The notes under the pieces are model-generated. The model ran no database searches. It was not told the origin of the DNA and worked only from the letters and a program-made list of their open reading frames with translations. From positions 11,388,393-11,452,392 of the forward strand of contig NC_033621.1 of the NCBI RefSeq assembly GCF_001540865.1: a DNA stretch of 64,000 bases, in the 5' to 3' direction. The stretch comes from Ananas comosus. Taxonomy: Eukaryota > Streptophyta > Magnoliopsida > Poales > Bromeliaceae. Of the stretch, positions 12,094 through 22,485 are shown in pieces; position 1 is the stretch's first letter; each line of letters starts with the position of its first letter. A program made the position numbers and the translations under genes.

Positions 12094-13193
12094 CTGGAGA
12101 AAGAAAGAATAAGGCGATCATTATGAACTAACGAAATAATTTGAAACTAACACTATGAAATATAACCAAAGGATGATAGGAGACAGACTAAGATGATAAG
12201 GGCTTGTTTGGCTTCCTTCTAAACTAGATTGTTTTGAGTAATTATATGAAAATGGCATGTATTAATTGCTTGTATATAGTTTAGTACAGTTAAGAAGTAA
12301 AATACTTTAAAGGCCCGTTTGGTTGGCGGTATCAGAGCAAGGATAACTTCGTTATCGGCCCGCTAATTCCGCCGATGAAAAAATTTACTGGATATAATTT
12401 TATCCGGTCAAATTTTGGCCTATTCTCCGTGCTATTTCGAAATAGCTTGATTATATGCCACTATTTTGAATGGAATAGTACTATTCAATATTAGTCAAAC
12501 TTTAATTAAAATTATAAATATAAAATAAACTGAAATTATATACAATATAATATATTATATATTAGAATATAGTATTTTTTATTTATAAAATGTAGTGTAT
12601 TGTACTATATTAATCACATAGTATTTATATTTAAATATAAATATTATCTATAAATTTTTTAATAAATTCAAATATTTAAATATTATAAATATTATTTTTA
12701 TTTAAATTTAATTTAAGTAGAATTTTTAAATTATAAATTTATTAATAATAAAAAATATAAATTTATTAAAAATATTTTCTTATGTATACAAATTATAAAT
12801 TTATTATAATAAATTATTTTTAATAATTGTTCCACCCCAATTCTTATTTCAAAAATTTAAAATTTAAAATTTAAAATTATTTTAAAATTTTTAAAATTTA
12901 AAATTGATATTTATATTTTTTCAATATTTAAATTTGATTAAATTAAAGTTGAAATTTAAAATTTAAAATTTAAAATTGAATTTTAATTTGAAAATTTGAA
13001 ATGTTTAAAATTTTTACTTCAAATTTTAAATTTTAAAAGTAAATATTTTAAATTTTTTTATAAAAATATATATATTAAAAATTTAAATTTATAATAAATA
13101 GAAAGGGTAATATACTTTTTTTTATTATAACTACTCAATTTAATTCTATTCTATCTTTATTAAACTAAACCGCTATTATTCTACTGTTAGTGA
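12094..13193. other. AT-rich non-coding stretch
   Basis: A MITE-like start, GGCCCGTTTGGTTGGCGGT, lies at 12313. Low-complexity AATTTAAAATTT words follow from 12480 to 13120, resembling 2280-2740. I find no gene. A matching right end for the MITE is uncertain (ACCAAACG occurs at 13744). Confidence 0.5.
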
Positions 13194-13196
13194 AAT

Positions 13197-13726
13197 CAAC
13201 TACAACAAAACGGCTCTAGTAGCAAACACTTTTAAATATCGATACAGGATCAATAAAAAAGTGTTGCTGCTAAATTACCGACACTTTTAAAAAAGTGTTG
13301 CCTATATGTAGGGTCGCTAAGTTATAGGTGATAGTTAAAAAGTGCGGTATAGATCTAATAAAAAGTGGCGTAATTTACCAACATTTATTTAAGTATTATA
13401 GCAACGTCCGAAATCTACTTCGTTGGCACTGCGGGGAGGAGGACGAGAGAAGGGATTCTTCGTTTAGGAATTCATGTATTGAGTGACGTGAGAAGAGCCG
13501 ATGTAATTGCAATTTTTCTTTTCTTTTTTTTTCTTTTCTTTTGTAACGCGACGAAATAGGACTTGGGTGACGGTGGTTGAATAGAATAATTTTATTTTTT
13601 GTTGGATTGTGCTTTTTAATTTAGGCTCAGTTAGTAAAATTTTTTTGTAAAAAGTTTTTGGCAAAATAGGCATTAACACAAAAATGTTCCAAATATGTAT
13701 TCTTATAATCTAATTCTATTGTAGTG
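13197..13726. mobile_element. Small non-autonomous CACTA-like element
   Basis: The right end reads TATTGTAGTG, the complement of a CACTACAA-type terminus. The left end reads CAACTACAACAAAACGG, a one-insertion variant. Both ends are bordered by AAT (13194-13196 and 13727-13729), matching the 3-bp target duplication of CACTA transposons. Inside, near the left end, short motifs AAAAGTGTTG, ACACTTTT and AAAAAGTG recur in both orientations, as in CACTA subterminal repeats. At 530 bp it has no transposase. Confidence 0.6.
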
Positions 13727-13729
13727 AAT

Positions 13730-14607
13730 AACCCAATTTCATACCAAACGCTAAAAATTGACATAATTCCCGCCTATACATTAATTTATATCTATTTCAG
13801 GAATAGCCGCTTTTGCTTACTCCATCAAATGATACAAAATAAAAGCTTGCAGCATTAGAGACAAGAAGTGCATTTTGCCTGCTAACACAGCCAGAAGCTT
13901 CCAGAAGGAATTTGCTTGTCAACAAGCCTATGGAGACATCACATTTGTAATTGAAAAGTATATTTCATCAATATGTAGAAAACCTATTAAATTTTAGAGA
14001 TCAACGCGCATATGTGTTGTGTGTGTGAGAGAGGGAATTACCTCAAATGATGATATCGTTCATTGCGAGTCGAGAAAGAATGGCTGAATCTTTAACTACT
14101 TAGGCATACTAGTACCGGCACTCAAAATGGCCTCCCTCGTTGCGATAATTATCCATGCGACAAAGGAGCACAGATTAGCGCTGGATACGTGAGGAAACCT
14201 GAATTGCAAACGTTCTCAAAAGTGGCAAGCGAATCAATGCGCATAACGCATTAGGTCTCCTTCAGATAAGCTGAAGCTAATTTTTATACTGCAACAGCAA
14301 ATAACCTTTCAGTAAGTTTAATTTTCTAGTATCACAACAAAAATATATATAGAGAAGAGTAGCGCTATCACTGCTTCCGAAAATATAAGAAGATTTGTAA
14401 ACTATCTTACTTTTTGGCATTTGGGTCAGAATTATAAAGATGAATGATAGTAGTCCCACTTGAGAATGAATAATTATTCTAAGAACTAAAAATGGTCAAA
14501 GAAATTGATCCAAACCAAAAGGGTTAAAAATTATTAGAAACAATAGTACATAAGTGTGCTTCTGGAAGTTTTATAGTGCGGACTATATATGATTTTTAAT
14601 AGGAGCA
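13730..14607. other. AT-rich non-coding stretch
   Basis: Nothing supportable as a gene or element was seen in this interval. Confidence 0.6.
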
Positions 14608-15169
14608 AGGGCTGCTCGTGCTGCTCAGGAGCACGGAGGCTCGTACTCCTGGAGCCGTTGTCGAATGCATGGAGTTTCCGAATCGGGATCGGCTCCGTTA
14701 AAGTCTTGATCTAGCATATTTGAATGTTTCTAAAAATAATTTTTGCTATTTTTCAATATCATTTTTAACGCTTAGCAGGACGATAAGAATCAAATCAATT
14801 AATTTTTAACAGCTGAAAATAAAAATTCTATAAAAAGGTGTGATATAGCAACTAAATTTTCGTACAGAAACATGATCTTATTGTAGATAGTATACAGAAT
14901 TTTGTTATCAAAATTATCATCTGATTTTGAATACTTTACACTGTTAAACTTGAAACGCAGATATCAAACATTAAAATATTTATGGATTTTGATCTTTTTG
15001 ATCACTAGGATATATTATAAAAAAAGCACAAAAATTAATTTCTTAGAAACTTCAAATGCGCTAGAATCAAGTCTAATGGAGCCAATCGTCTATTCGAAAA
15101 TTACAGTCATCAAGAAATCAGCTCAGAGGCCACGGAGGACTCAGTTCTCCTGAAGAGCACAGCAGCCCT
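14608..15169. mobile_element. P-group foldback MITE
   Basis: The ends are inverted: AGGGCTGCTCGTGCT on the left and AGCACAGCAGCCCT on the right. Just inside lie GATCGGCTCCGTTAAAG (left) and AATGGAGCCAATCGTCTATT (right), inverted counterparts found in every P-group copy. A (TA)n run starts directly after the right end. It is more divergent than the copies near 56-59 kb and encodes no protein. Confidence 0.7.
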
Positions 15170-15225
15170 ACTCTGTAATATATATTATATATATAATATG
15201 TATATATATAGTATATAATATATAT

Positions 15226-15480
15226 ATCCGGCTTACTATACTATCGATTTGTATCAAGGGCACTTGATACTTAATTGAGTTTTCTACTGTTAGATCTATT
15301 TCCCTCTGATCATTTTCACTACCGTTAGATATACTATTAAACCAACCACTCGCACTCACCTAGGGGACCACTATCAATTTAACCGGTGGCGCACTATCAT
15401 CGCCTAACGCACATCTTTCTCCAACGGTCGAAAACTCAATATACCAAAAGGGCTTGGTACTATAGATAGTATTAAGTAGC
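15226..15480. mobile_element. Q-group MITE
   Basis: It lies between TA-rich runs. The left end is CCGGCTTACTATACTATCGA and the right end GATAGTATTAAGTAGCC, which are inverted. The internal landmarks CTAGGGGACCACTATCA and CGCACATCTTTCTCC match other Q copies. Confidence 0.7.
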
Positions 15481-15550
15481 CTAATTATATATATAGTATA
15501 TATATTATATAAGAAGAAGAGAGAAGAGAGAAGACGAGAGAGAGAGAGTC

Positions 15551-15995
15551 CCGGCTATGATGTCATCTAAAAGCACCAAACTCTTAGTGCTTGTAAAACT
15601 TCCGCCGTTAGAGTCTAGTTTTTTTGACTTTATTTTTATTCGTTAAATCATACTATTCAACCAACCATGCACTAAAATCAACGTCTAGGAGACCACACAT
15701 TATTAAACCACATCTCTAATTAATGGGCCGAAAAACCTATAAGACTAATGACTTGGATTTTTAGTGCGCGGTAGTCGGCTGTAAAAATCACAAGCACTTG
15801 TGCTTGTAAAATTTTTACGCGTTAGATTTACGCTCTTGATCATTTTTACTCGTTAGATTAACTATAAAATCCAATGACCCACATCAATCCTAGGGGGCTA
15901 CCAACATCATCTGATACCTACATTCCCTTAACTTAAGGGCCGAAAACTTACAAGCACCAATAACTTAATATTTTTAAAAGCATAATGTAGGACTC
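15551..15995. mobile_element. Q-group MITEs, two copies joined
   Basis: Two Q-like modules lie end to end (about 15551-15785 and 15786-15995). Each has a left segment with AAGCACCAA or AAGCACTTG plus TGCTTGTAAAA, a middle with CCTAGGRGRC and ACATCAT, and a right segment with GGGCCGAAAA and CTTACAAGCACCAAT. Purine-rich GA repeats (15515-15550) precede them and TA repeats follow. Confidence 0.6.
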
Positions 15996-16103
15996 AATTA
16001 TATTATACTATATATAATATATATAATAATATAGTATATATATATATTATAATATTATATATACTATAAATATTATAATTATATATTAATTATATATTAT
16101 ATG

Positions 16104-16350
16104 AGTCCGCTACTAATGCTATCGAATAGCATCCAAAGCATCTGTGCTATCAAGTTTTCTAACCGTTAATTATAGCCCTTTAATTATTTTACCATTAGAT
16201 TATACTATTCAATCGCGAACTATCCTTAACCCTAGGAGGGTCCTCACGTCATCCTATCCCGCACATTTCTTAATCCAAGGCTAAAAAAACTAATAGCACC
16301 AGCTAGCTTTTGTGCTATTGATAGTAATTCACCATCTGCTAATTCTCTAT
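16104..16350. mobile_element. Q-group MITE
   Basis: Flanked by TA-rich runs at 15998-16100 and 16349-16412. It shares TTAACCCTAGGAGGGTCC, CGCACATTTCTTAATCC and terminal inverted AGTCCGCTACTAATGCTAT and TGCTATTGATAGTAATTC segments. Confidence 0.7.
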
Positions 16351-16368
16351 ATATATATTAATATAGAT

Positions 16369-16449
<81 letters not shown>
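16350..16449. repeat. (TA)n(GA)n compound microsatellite
   Basis: A TA run of about 20 units is followed by about 19 GA units. It forms the boundary between two Q-group MITEs. Confidence 0.95.
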
Positions 16450-16452
<3 letters not shown>

Positions 16453-16680
16453 GAGCTTCCATACTTTTAAAAGTACTAAGTCATTGGTGCTTGTAGGTTT
16501 TGACCATTAAATTAAGAGATGCGCGGTTAGAATGATAGTGGTCCCCTTAGGGTTGAGTGGATAGTTGGTTTATTTGTATGATCTAACACAAATGGAAATG
16601 AGCAAAATAATAGATCTAACAGCGGAAAACTTACAAGCACCAAATGCCTGGTGCTTTTAAAAGCAACATAGCCGGACTCT
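16450..16680. mobile_element. Q-group MITE, inverted orientation
   Basis: The Q-group landmarks are complemented here: AGAGATGCGCGGTTAGAATG, ATAGTGGTCCCCTTAGGGTT and a terminal TTTTAAAAGCAACATAGCCG. It lies between GA and CT repeats. Confidence 0.7.
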
Positions 16681-16689
16681 CTCTTTTTA

Positions 16690-16857
16690 TATATACAGAA
16701 CTAGGTTACTATACAATTAATAGCACCAAGTTATTGATGCTATTAGATTTTTGGCCCTTGGATTAAGGAATGTGCGGTTAGGATGATGATGGTCTTTTAG
16801 GATTTAGTGAGTGGTTGGTTGAATAGTATGATCTAATAAATGAAAATGGTCAAAAAG
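16690..16857. mobile_element. Q-group MITE, truncated by family R
   Basis: The left and middle parts match other Q copies (GGAATGTGCGGTTAGGATGA, GGATTTAGTGAGTGGTTGG, TATGATCTAATAAATGAAAA). The sequence breaks off at AAAAAG and continues directly into the 5' end of a family R element. Confidence 0.7.
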
Positions 16858-17269
16858 TGTAAGGACTGAGATTTTTGACAGTGCTACTAAACTCTCTGTT
16901 GATGATGTTTATGTGTGTAATTTAATTACATAAGCACTCGTCAAGTTTCGAAAATGAGCTAAAATGGAGAAGATACGCGATTTTTAGTTTTCACTTAAGT
17001 GAATAGTAACTCCGATTTTCCAGAGAAGCCACGGAGTAGAGTTGGCTTCTGGTGCGTATCGGACTCCGTTCATATCAGTCCAATAGCTCGTTTCGACCGG
17101 TTCAGCTGTTCTGAAATTAGTGGAGCTGATGGATTTTGAGTTTGACGCACGGATTTCGAGAAAATCCAAAAATACATGTTTTATATGTATTTGTGTGTGT
17201 GTTTCCTTCTATTGGAAGAAGGTTGGATTTTGTTGTGAATCCGTGGTCGATCGAGATGAATCGAAAGTN
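16858..17269 (+). repeat. Family R, 5' terminal fragment
   Basis: Nearly identical to 33017-33429. Both start TGTAAGGACTGAGATTTTT and run collinearly through GCACTCGTCAAGTTTC, CACTTAAGTGAATAGTAACT and GAATCGAAAGT. The same start point in two independent contexts (a Q MITE here, a LINE at 33016) fixes the 5' terminus of R. Since it begins with TG, an LTR is likely. The fragment is cut by an assembly gap at 17270. Confidence 0.8.

Positions 17270-17308
<39 letters not shown>
17270..17308. repeat. Assembly gap and (TA)n
   Basis: One N is followed by about 18 TA units. The sequence to the right does not continue family R. Confidence 0.9.
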
Positions 17309-17309
<1 letters not shown>

Positions 17310-17349
17310 CTAAGCTTTTATTTTTTATTAAAAATCCTTCTAGGTGTAT

Positions 17350-18185
17350 AGACTGTAGCCACTGATGTTACCATTGTTACCCCCTTCTCAAGGCGTTATC
17401 CATCTATACCTATCGATTATTTCTTATGGAGTTTGCCATGTGGCAATTCCTCCTTCATCCCCCCTCTCTCACACTCTGATGCTTCGCCTCCCCACTTTAT
17501 CTCTACTCGATGCTTCGTCTTCCCGCCTACCTACTTCTAATTAATGTATTCACATGATTCATTTTCATCTAAACAAATTATTTAAAAAAAGAGTAAAATA
17601 AGATCTCTTTGTACTCTTTTTTATCATATATTTTTTTTCTTTTTGTATTTTCTTGGTGCACAAGAAGGGTTCAATTTTTATATTTCTCTTAATCTCTTTT
17701 TCTATTTTTTAAATTGTGTGGGGATTGAAATTAGGGTTCCGAGGATTGCAGCGGCACGGCGAGGTGAAGTGCGATGGATTTGGAGTCGATAAGGGGGAAA
17801 AAGCGATAGGTGTGGGGGATCCGTACGACATTAAGATGGCCATGATTAAGGAGAAGCTCGACGTTGACAATGGCAGTGGAGGCGACGCGGAGAACAGAAA
17901 TCACCTGTCCGATCTCGACAGGGCGATGAAGGTGCGTATGGAGTAGTAAGGGCGATGAAGGTGTGTATATATGGAGTAGTAACTCTGTTACAAGTTCTTT
18001 CATTATTGTTATGTATAATTAATTTACTGCTGTAAATTTTGCTATATTTGTACTTATCTGTTTTATATTTTTTATTTGTATCCATTAATGTTTCATGACA
18101 AGTCAAAAAAATTTTAAAATTTTAATTTTGTCAATCTTTTATATTCTATAGCATCCGCAATGCGCGAGTAACTTCACTGTTCTAG
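17350..18185 (+). mobile_element. Helitron-like element with exon-like cargo
   Basis: The right end at 18152-18185 has a GCAATGC-containing hairpin-like segment (CCGCAATGCGCGAGTAAC), followed about a dozen bases later by CTAG, as at a Helitron 3' end. The left part contains CTATACCTATCGATT and TGCCATGTGGCAATTCCTCC, which resemble the start of the Helitron at 24783 (TCTATACC..., GCCACATGGCAATTTTTCC). The cargo is an open frame at 17716-17939 that ends at GCGATGAAG before a plausible splice donor GTGCGT. This encodes DPYDIKMAMIKEKLDVDNGS, which I cannot assign. The left boundary is not certain. Confidence 0.45.
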
Positions 18186-18693
18186 CATTATTTTAGTTCT
18201 AGCACATTTAATCTGTCCAAAATGTTATACCCAGGTTTAGAAATTTTAGTACTATTATACCCTATATATATGACTATTCCTAATACTAAGGGCATGTTTA
18301 TTTCGCCGAAACTGGACTTTGATTTGAAGTGGAGTTTGGTGAAAATTACTTCTCCCCTGCTGCTTGTTTCACAGTTATGAAAGTGAAGTTTTTTTAGTTC
18401 TGCTATTTGTTTGGCAGAAAATGAATGATGTAACACTATAATTTATGTATAAGTAATAAAAAACTTAATAAATAATACATTATAAGACATTAAATAAAAA
18501 TAATATAATTATATTTCTATATAGTTAAAAAAATTAATCTAAAACAACTAAATTATTATTTTATATATATAAATTATAATAATACAATAATAAAATTATA
18601 AAGTAGAAAATTATATAAAAATTCCAAACTAAGCTCAAAGTAATGAATTAATATCGAGATTATAATAATAGTAATCCTCCTTTTGTTCCAGAT
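18186..18693. other. 3' flank of F-box copy 1, no gene
   Basis: AT-rich. A segment at 18291-18432 starting GGGCATGTTTATTTCGCCGA resembles GGGCTTGTTTGCTTCACTGA at 61557 and may be a small hAT-type MITE remnant. Nothing else can be supported. Confidence 0.4.
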
Positions 18694-19814
18694 TTACAAG
18701 AAAGGCAAAATCTCAATGTGTGGAAAAGATTGCTGCAGTTGCTTCGCTTTTCGTACTATCACTTGTGAACTGGCTTGGCAGTCTGCGGAGATGGTTATTT
18801 CTCGTAACGAAGTTGCTGTTCGAAGTAAGAACTTCAAAAAGTCATATTCATACCTTTCTCCCGAAAAATCATGCACTGATGCATGGACTAATTTCTCAAG
18901 ATGGATATTATGAGAATCCCAGTATCCTCCTGGACCGAAGCCGCCTTTAGCCTTAAAATACTTTAGAAAATTCTGAAACTAGAAGAAAGGAAAGACAGAA
19001 AAAGCATTCATGAGACTGCAGGTAAAAAAAAAAATAAAATCAAATACAATATAAAATTTTTATTCTTTTAAACAGATGTTCAAAAGTTTTGTTCAATTTT
19101 TAAATAGCTTTTGTATAAAATTATAGATTTATTATTTATAGTATGTAGGGATTGTTAAAAAAATAATAGTTGAGTGGTGCTTAATTTGGACAATGAAATA
19201 GTACAGTGCAAAAAGTGAAAGGCTTCAATTTAGAACTTTTTTTAATTGAGCTTTTTTTGGAATCAATAAATTAATAGTGTAGTGTAATTGAGCTTTTTTT
19301 TGGAAAAACTTCAATTGGCATCTTACAATTTAGAACATCTCTTCTAACTTGGAATCATTATTGTTGGAATTTAAATCCTATAATATTTTTTTTTATATAT
19401 AGTGTAGATTATATCCATTAAATTATATTTTAATTTTAAATATTACTAATTAAAAAAATAGTATTTCTTGGTGCTGCAGTTTGGTTCCTAGAAGAAAATA
19501 TGGTAAAAAAAAACTAGATCTTTTTTCCCATTTGGTTTCGAAAAAAAAAACTAAGTATTTTGACAAAAAATTTATAGATTGTATAGAAAATTATTATTTT
19601 CTTTTTTTTTGAAAAACAAAAACACTAATTTTTCATGAAATATGAATTTCTTTTTTTAGAAAAGCTAATTTTTGGAATCCAAAGGAGCGAAAAATTGGAA
19701 AGAAATTTTTTCTAGAAAAATATATATATTTTTCTAGAAAACTTCTTATGCTTTTCTTAAAAACTAAATAACCCTCAAAGAGAAAGCTTAAGATACAGGC
19801 AAACTGTGACTAAA

Positions 19815-20055
19815 TTTGGAGTCCGAGTATAGATTCTTTTGTACTTATAAATTTTTGGCTGCTAGATTTATCACTTTGACCATTTCCACCAATTAGATTA
19901 GACTATTCAACTAACTACCTATTCAATTTTCGAGGACCATTATCATTTTAACTGGAGACCACTATCATCATATCTGTACATTCTTTCATTCAAAGGCCGA
20001 ATATTTATGAGTACAAAAAAATCTATACTAATAAGAGTGTAGTAGTCCTACTCAC
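19815..20055. mobile_element. Q-group MITE in intron 2 of F-box copy 1
   Basis: Inverted ends are GAGTCCGAGTATAGATTCTT and ACTAATAAGAGTGTAGTAG. Internal landmarks include CCACCAATTAGATTAGACTA, GGAGACCACTATCATCAT and TGTACATTCTTTCATTC. It accounts for much of the extra length of this intron relative to copy 3. Confidence 0.65.
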
Positions 20056-20343
20056 TATGTTTGATTGACTTACCAAATTTTTGGAACCACAGAGGGAGAT
20101 ATGCATTGTCTCGATGTTATAAAACTTTCTGAGTAAGAAGGCAACCCAGTGAACCAAATCCTCCAAAGTAAGCAGCAAATTCCAAATGCTTGAGATTCTT
20201 GCATTCCTGATCTGGTGGATTTTCTTGATTGCTCTGATCAAAAACTAATATACCCAAGACCTGCATTAATTATTTAATTTGGCATATCATGTCAGGATAA
20301 AAAAGAAATAGGGACATTATCTAATATGTCTTTTAAAATTTTA

Positions 20344-20491
20344 NGAAAAATTATAAAATTTGATTTCTAGAAGTTTTAAATACTGTAAATAACGTTTAAT
20401 GGTGTGGATCGTCGATTCGGAAGCTCTATCATCGAAAACAACTTATGAGTACGAAGGCGATCGTACTCATAATAGTTTAGTAGCCATACCA
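20344..20491. mobile_element. P-group MITE, right half only, beside a gap
   Basis: Contains the P-group right arm (GGTGTGGATCGTCGATTCGG, ATCGAAAACAACTTATGAG) and a terminal TACTCATAATAGTTTAGTAGCC. The left arm is missing and an N occurs at 20344. It lies in intron 1 of F-box copy 1. Confidence 0.6.
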
Positions 20492-20504
20492 TATATATAT
20501 ATAT

Positions 20505-20692
20505 ATAATTGGACTGGAATACTATTAATAGTATTTGAATTTTTTTTTGCTATTGAATTTTTAACCATTGGATGAAAAATTGTAGGATTAGAATGATAAT
20601 AGCCTCCCGGGGTTTAGTAGCGGTATCCTTAGGGTTGAGCGAATAGTTAGTTGAATAGTAGGATTACTATGCTATTCAATTTTGATCGGCGG
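20505..20692. mobile_element. Q-group MITE in intron 1 of F-box copy 1, truncated
   Basis: Starts TGGACTGGAATACTATTAAT, then reads GGATTAGAATGATAATAGCC and CCTTAGGGTTGAGCGAATAG, as in other Q copies. The right end breaks off a few bases before the exon 1 splice donor. Confidence 0.6.
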
Positions 20693-20718
20693 TTAGGATG
20701 AGTGGGAGAGATACCAAC

Positions 20719-21747
20719 CTCAGTTATACGAGGTTCGGAAGAGACCAACTGATTGACTCTGAGCACGGAAAGGTCGGCCTTCAGCAGCACATCATTCACA
20801 TCAGTATAAGCATTCAGTGCGCCCGGCCGCATCACCACGGAGGAGGTAAGCAAGTTGGGGGGGAGGGGGTCGGCGATTGCGGCGGCGCATGGCAGCGGGC
20901 CAACCCACTCTAGAGTCCAAAGTGCCGGCGCCGACAGCTTCAGGTAAGCCGGGGCGGAGCGCGCGAGCTCTTGCCGCACCCTCACCTCCCTGACGCTGCT
21001 ACCGCAGATACTGACGCACCCCGCCGTCCCGAGGGACATCGTCAGCTCGAAAACCTCGAGGAGCGGGCAGCTCACGTCGAGCTCGGGAGGTGCGCGGTAG
21101 AGCGACATCCTCCAGTACTTGAGCGCTGGGCAGCTGTTCGAGATCGCGTCTCTGGATACAAGACTTAAATTAAGGTCAGCGAGATCGAGCCTCTGTAGAG
21201 AAGGCAGGAAAGCGGTGGGGGGCCAAATGAAGTGCGGTATCACTCTCGAGAGGCAGAGTTCGAGCACGCTTAGATGCTGTAGGCGGAAGACTGCCTCGGG
21301 TAGGCGGAAGAAGCAGAAAGCAGAAATGCGGCCGGTGGGAACGAGTTTCAGCTTCAGGTGCTGCAAGGCGGAGTTACTGGCGGCGTAGTCGATCCAGGAG
21401 CAGACGCGAGCCGGGTTGGAGACGACGTCTTCGGACGTGGAGAGGGAGAAGGAGCGGAGGGGGACGGCGGGGTCGCGGAGGCGGAGGACGGAGTCGACGA
21501 AGGGCGGGGGGAGGCGGGTGGTGAAGGAGAGGTCGGGGGACGTCGTCCAGAGCGTCCGCCATCGCCGCGAGAGGAGGGAGGTGCGGACGGCAATGCTGGT
21601 GGGAAGACAGGCGAGGATTTCGTGGAGGAGATGGTCCGGCAGACCGCTGATGCAGTCTGCCTTCTTCGCTGCCTTCTCATCCTCCTCCTCCTCCTCCTTC
21701 TCGATGTTGTTAAGTCTTCTTCTCTTTGCTGCCGGTTCTCCTTCCAT
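20719..21747 (-). CDS. Exon 1 of F-box/FBD/LRR copy 1 (open)
   Basis: This 343-codon exon is uninterrupted. It starts at the ATG equivalent to copy 3 and encodes a basic KRRR patch (residues 9-12), a Glu-rich stretch (15-24), an F-box at about 32-75 (ISGLPDHLLHEILACLPTS, SLLSRRWRTLWTTSPDLSF) and imperfect leucine-rich repeats from about 125 onward. F-box proteins of this class act as substrate adaptors in SCF ubiquitin ligases, with the F-box contacting SKP1; that role is family knowledge, not shown here. GC content is high compared with exons 2 and 3. If transcribed, it would still supply the F-box and most LRRs. Confidence 0.8.
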
Positions 21748-21829
21748 TCTATAATAATAATCTTGAAAAAAAATAAAATGTTAAAATCGGAACGGCGAAA
21801 AATAGATCAGAAAATAATTTAATACAAGA

Positions 21830-22445
21830 AAAGAAAAGATAAAGTGGAAAGAACACACCGATGTTTACGTGGTTTGGCCAACGGCCTACGTCCACGGGCA
21901 AAAACGGAGCAAATACTTTATTAATGTCGAAAAGGTGAAGTACAAAAAAATCTCTCAGAAGACCAAAATTTAATTAGATCCGAAAACGCGCAACAAGCAA
22001 CTCCAATTGCGGCTTCTCTCTCAACCCGTACGAACCCAAAACTTGATCTTAATTTGTGCATACGGCTCCTTATATGCTTGCTTAATTAATTAGAGCTCCA
22101 ACTTTTCTCTCAGCTCATGATTCTGCTGCCACCCAAACACCAAATTAACACGACTCCACAGCATCCGTACATACTCTCCAAGAGGCTTAATTAATTAATG
22201 CATGGCACCGAATTTGGTCGCGGCTTCATTAATTTGGCCGTAGTATATATAATACATGTCTCCTAACTAGAGTCTAATTCTAATTAGATTAGAATTACAC
22301 TCTTAATTATAATTCATATATCTAAATTAAATTTAAATAATATCTAATTTCAATTAGATTAGGATTTAACTCAAATTTAGATAACTACAAATCTAAACCA
22401 AATATAACATAAAAAATAAAGCTAGCTGCAGGCTGCGTGCGTGAT
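21830..22445 (-). mobile_element. Copia-LTR-like insertion upstream of F-box copy 1
   Basis: Contains TTACGTGGTTTGGCC followed by GGCCTACGTCCACGGG, a segment I associate with LTRs of plant Copia elements, and a CTCTCAACCCGTACG block. Copies 2 and 3 have only about 70-80 bp between the start codon and the conserved block GAAGCAGACTCGG. In copy 1 the same block lies about 720 bp away (22463-22485), so roughly 600 bp entered here. Orientation and exact ends are inferred and were not resolved. Confidence 0.45.
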
Positions 22446-22462
22446 ATATATTTATATATATT

Positions 22463-22485
22463 AGGAAGCAGACTCGGATAAGGAG
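22463..22485 (-). promoter_or_regulatory. Conserved upstream block of the F-box paralogues
   Basis: AGGAAGCAGACTCGG followed by AAGGAG occurs upstream of copy 1 here, of copy 2 at 28168-28190 and of copy 3 at 41508-41530. It may be part of the ancestral promoter or 5' UTR. It is listed because it is the landmark that reveals the insertion between it and the copy 1 start codon. No function is shown. Confidence 0.4.

Larger units (their letters stand above)
18694..21747 (-). pseudogene. F-box/FBD/LRR protein gene, copy 1, frameshifted in exon 2
   Basis: Three minus-strand exons match copy 3: exon 1 at 20719-21747, exon 2 at 20074-20260 and exon 3 at 18694-18978. Splice signals are intact (donors GTTGGT and GTAAGT, acceptors AATGCAG and CTTCTAG). 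Exon 3 is open, the same 285 nt as in copy 3, and encodes the FBD domain (WDSHNIHLEKLVHASVHDFS, then a ..FLKFLLRTATSLREI.. segment). Exon 2 lacks two bases in the AAGGCAACCCAG stretch where copy 3 reads AAGGCAACACCCAG. The frame reaches a TAA after about 47 codons, so the spliced product would be about 390 residues without FBD. Both introns are enlarged by MITE sequence (1,095 and 458 bp, against 221 and 152 in copy 3). It is a probable pseudogene, or a gene for a truncated F-box/LRR protein. Confidence 0.8.
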
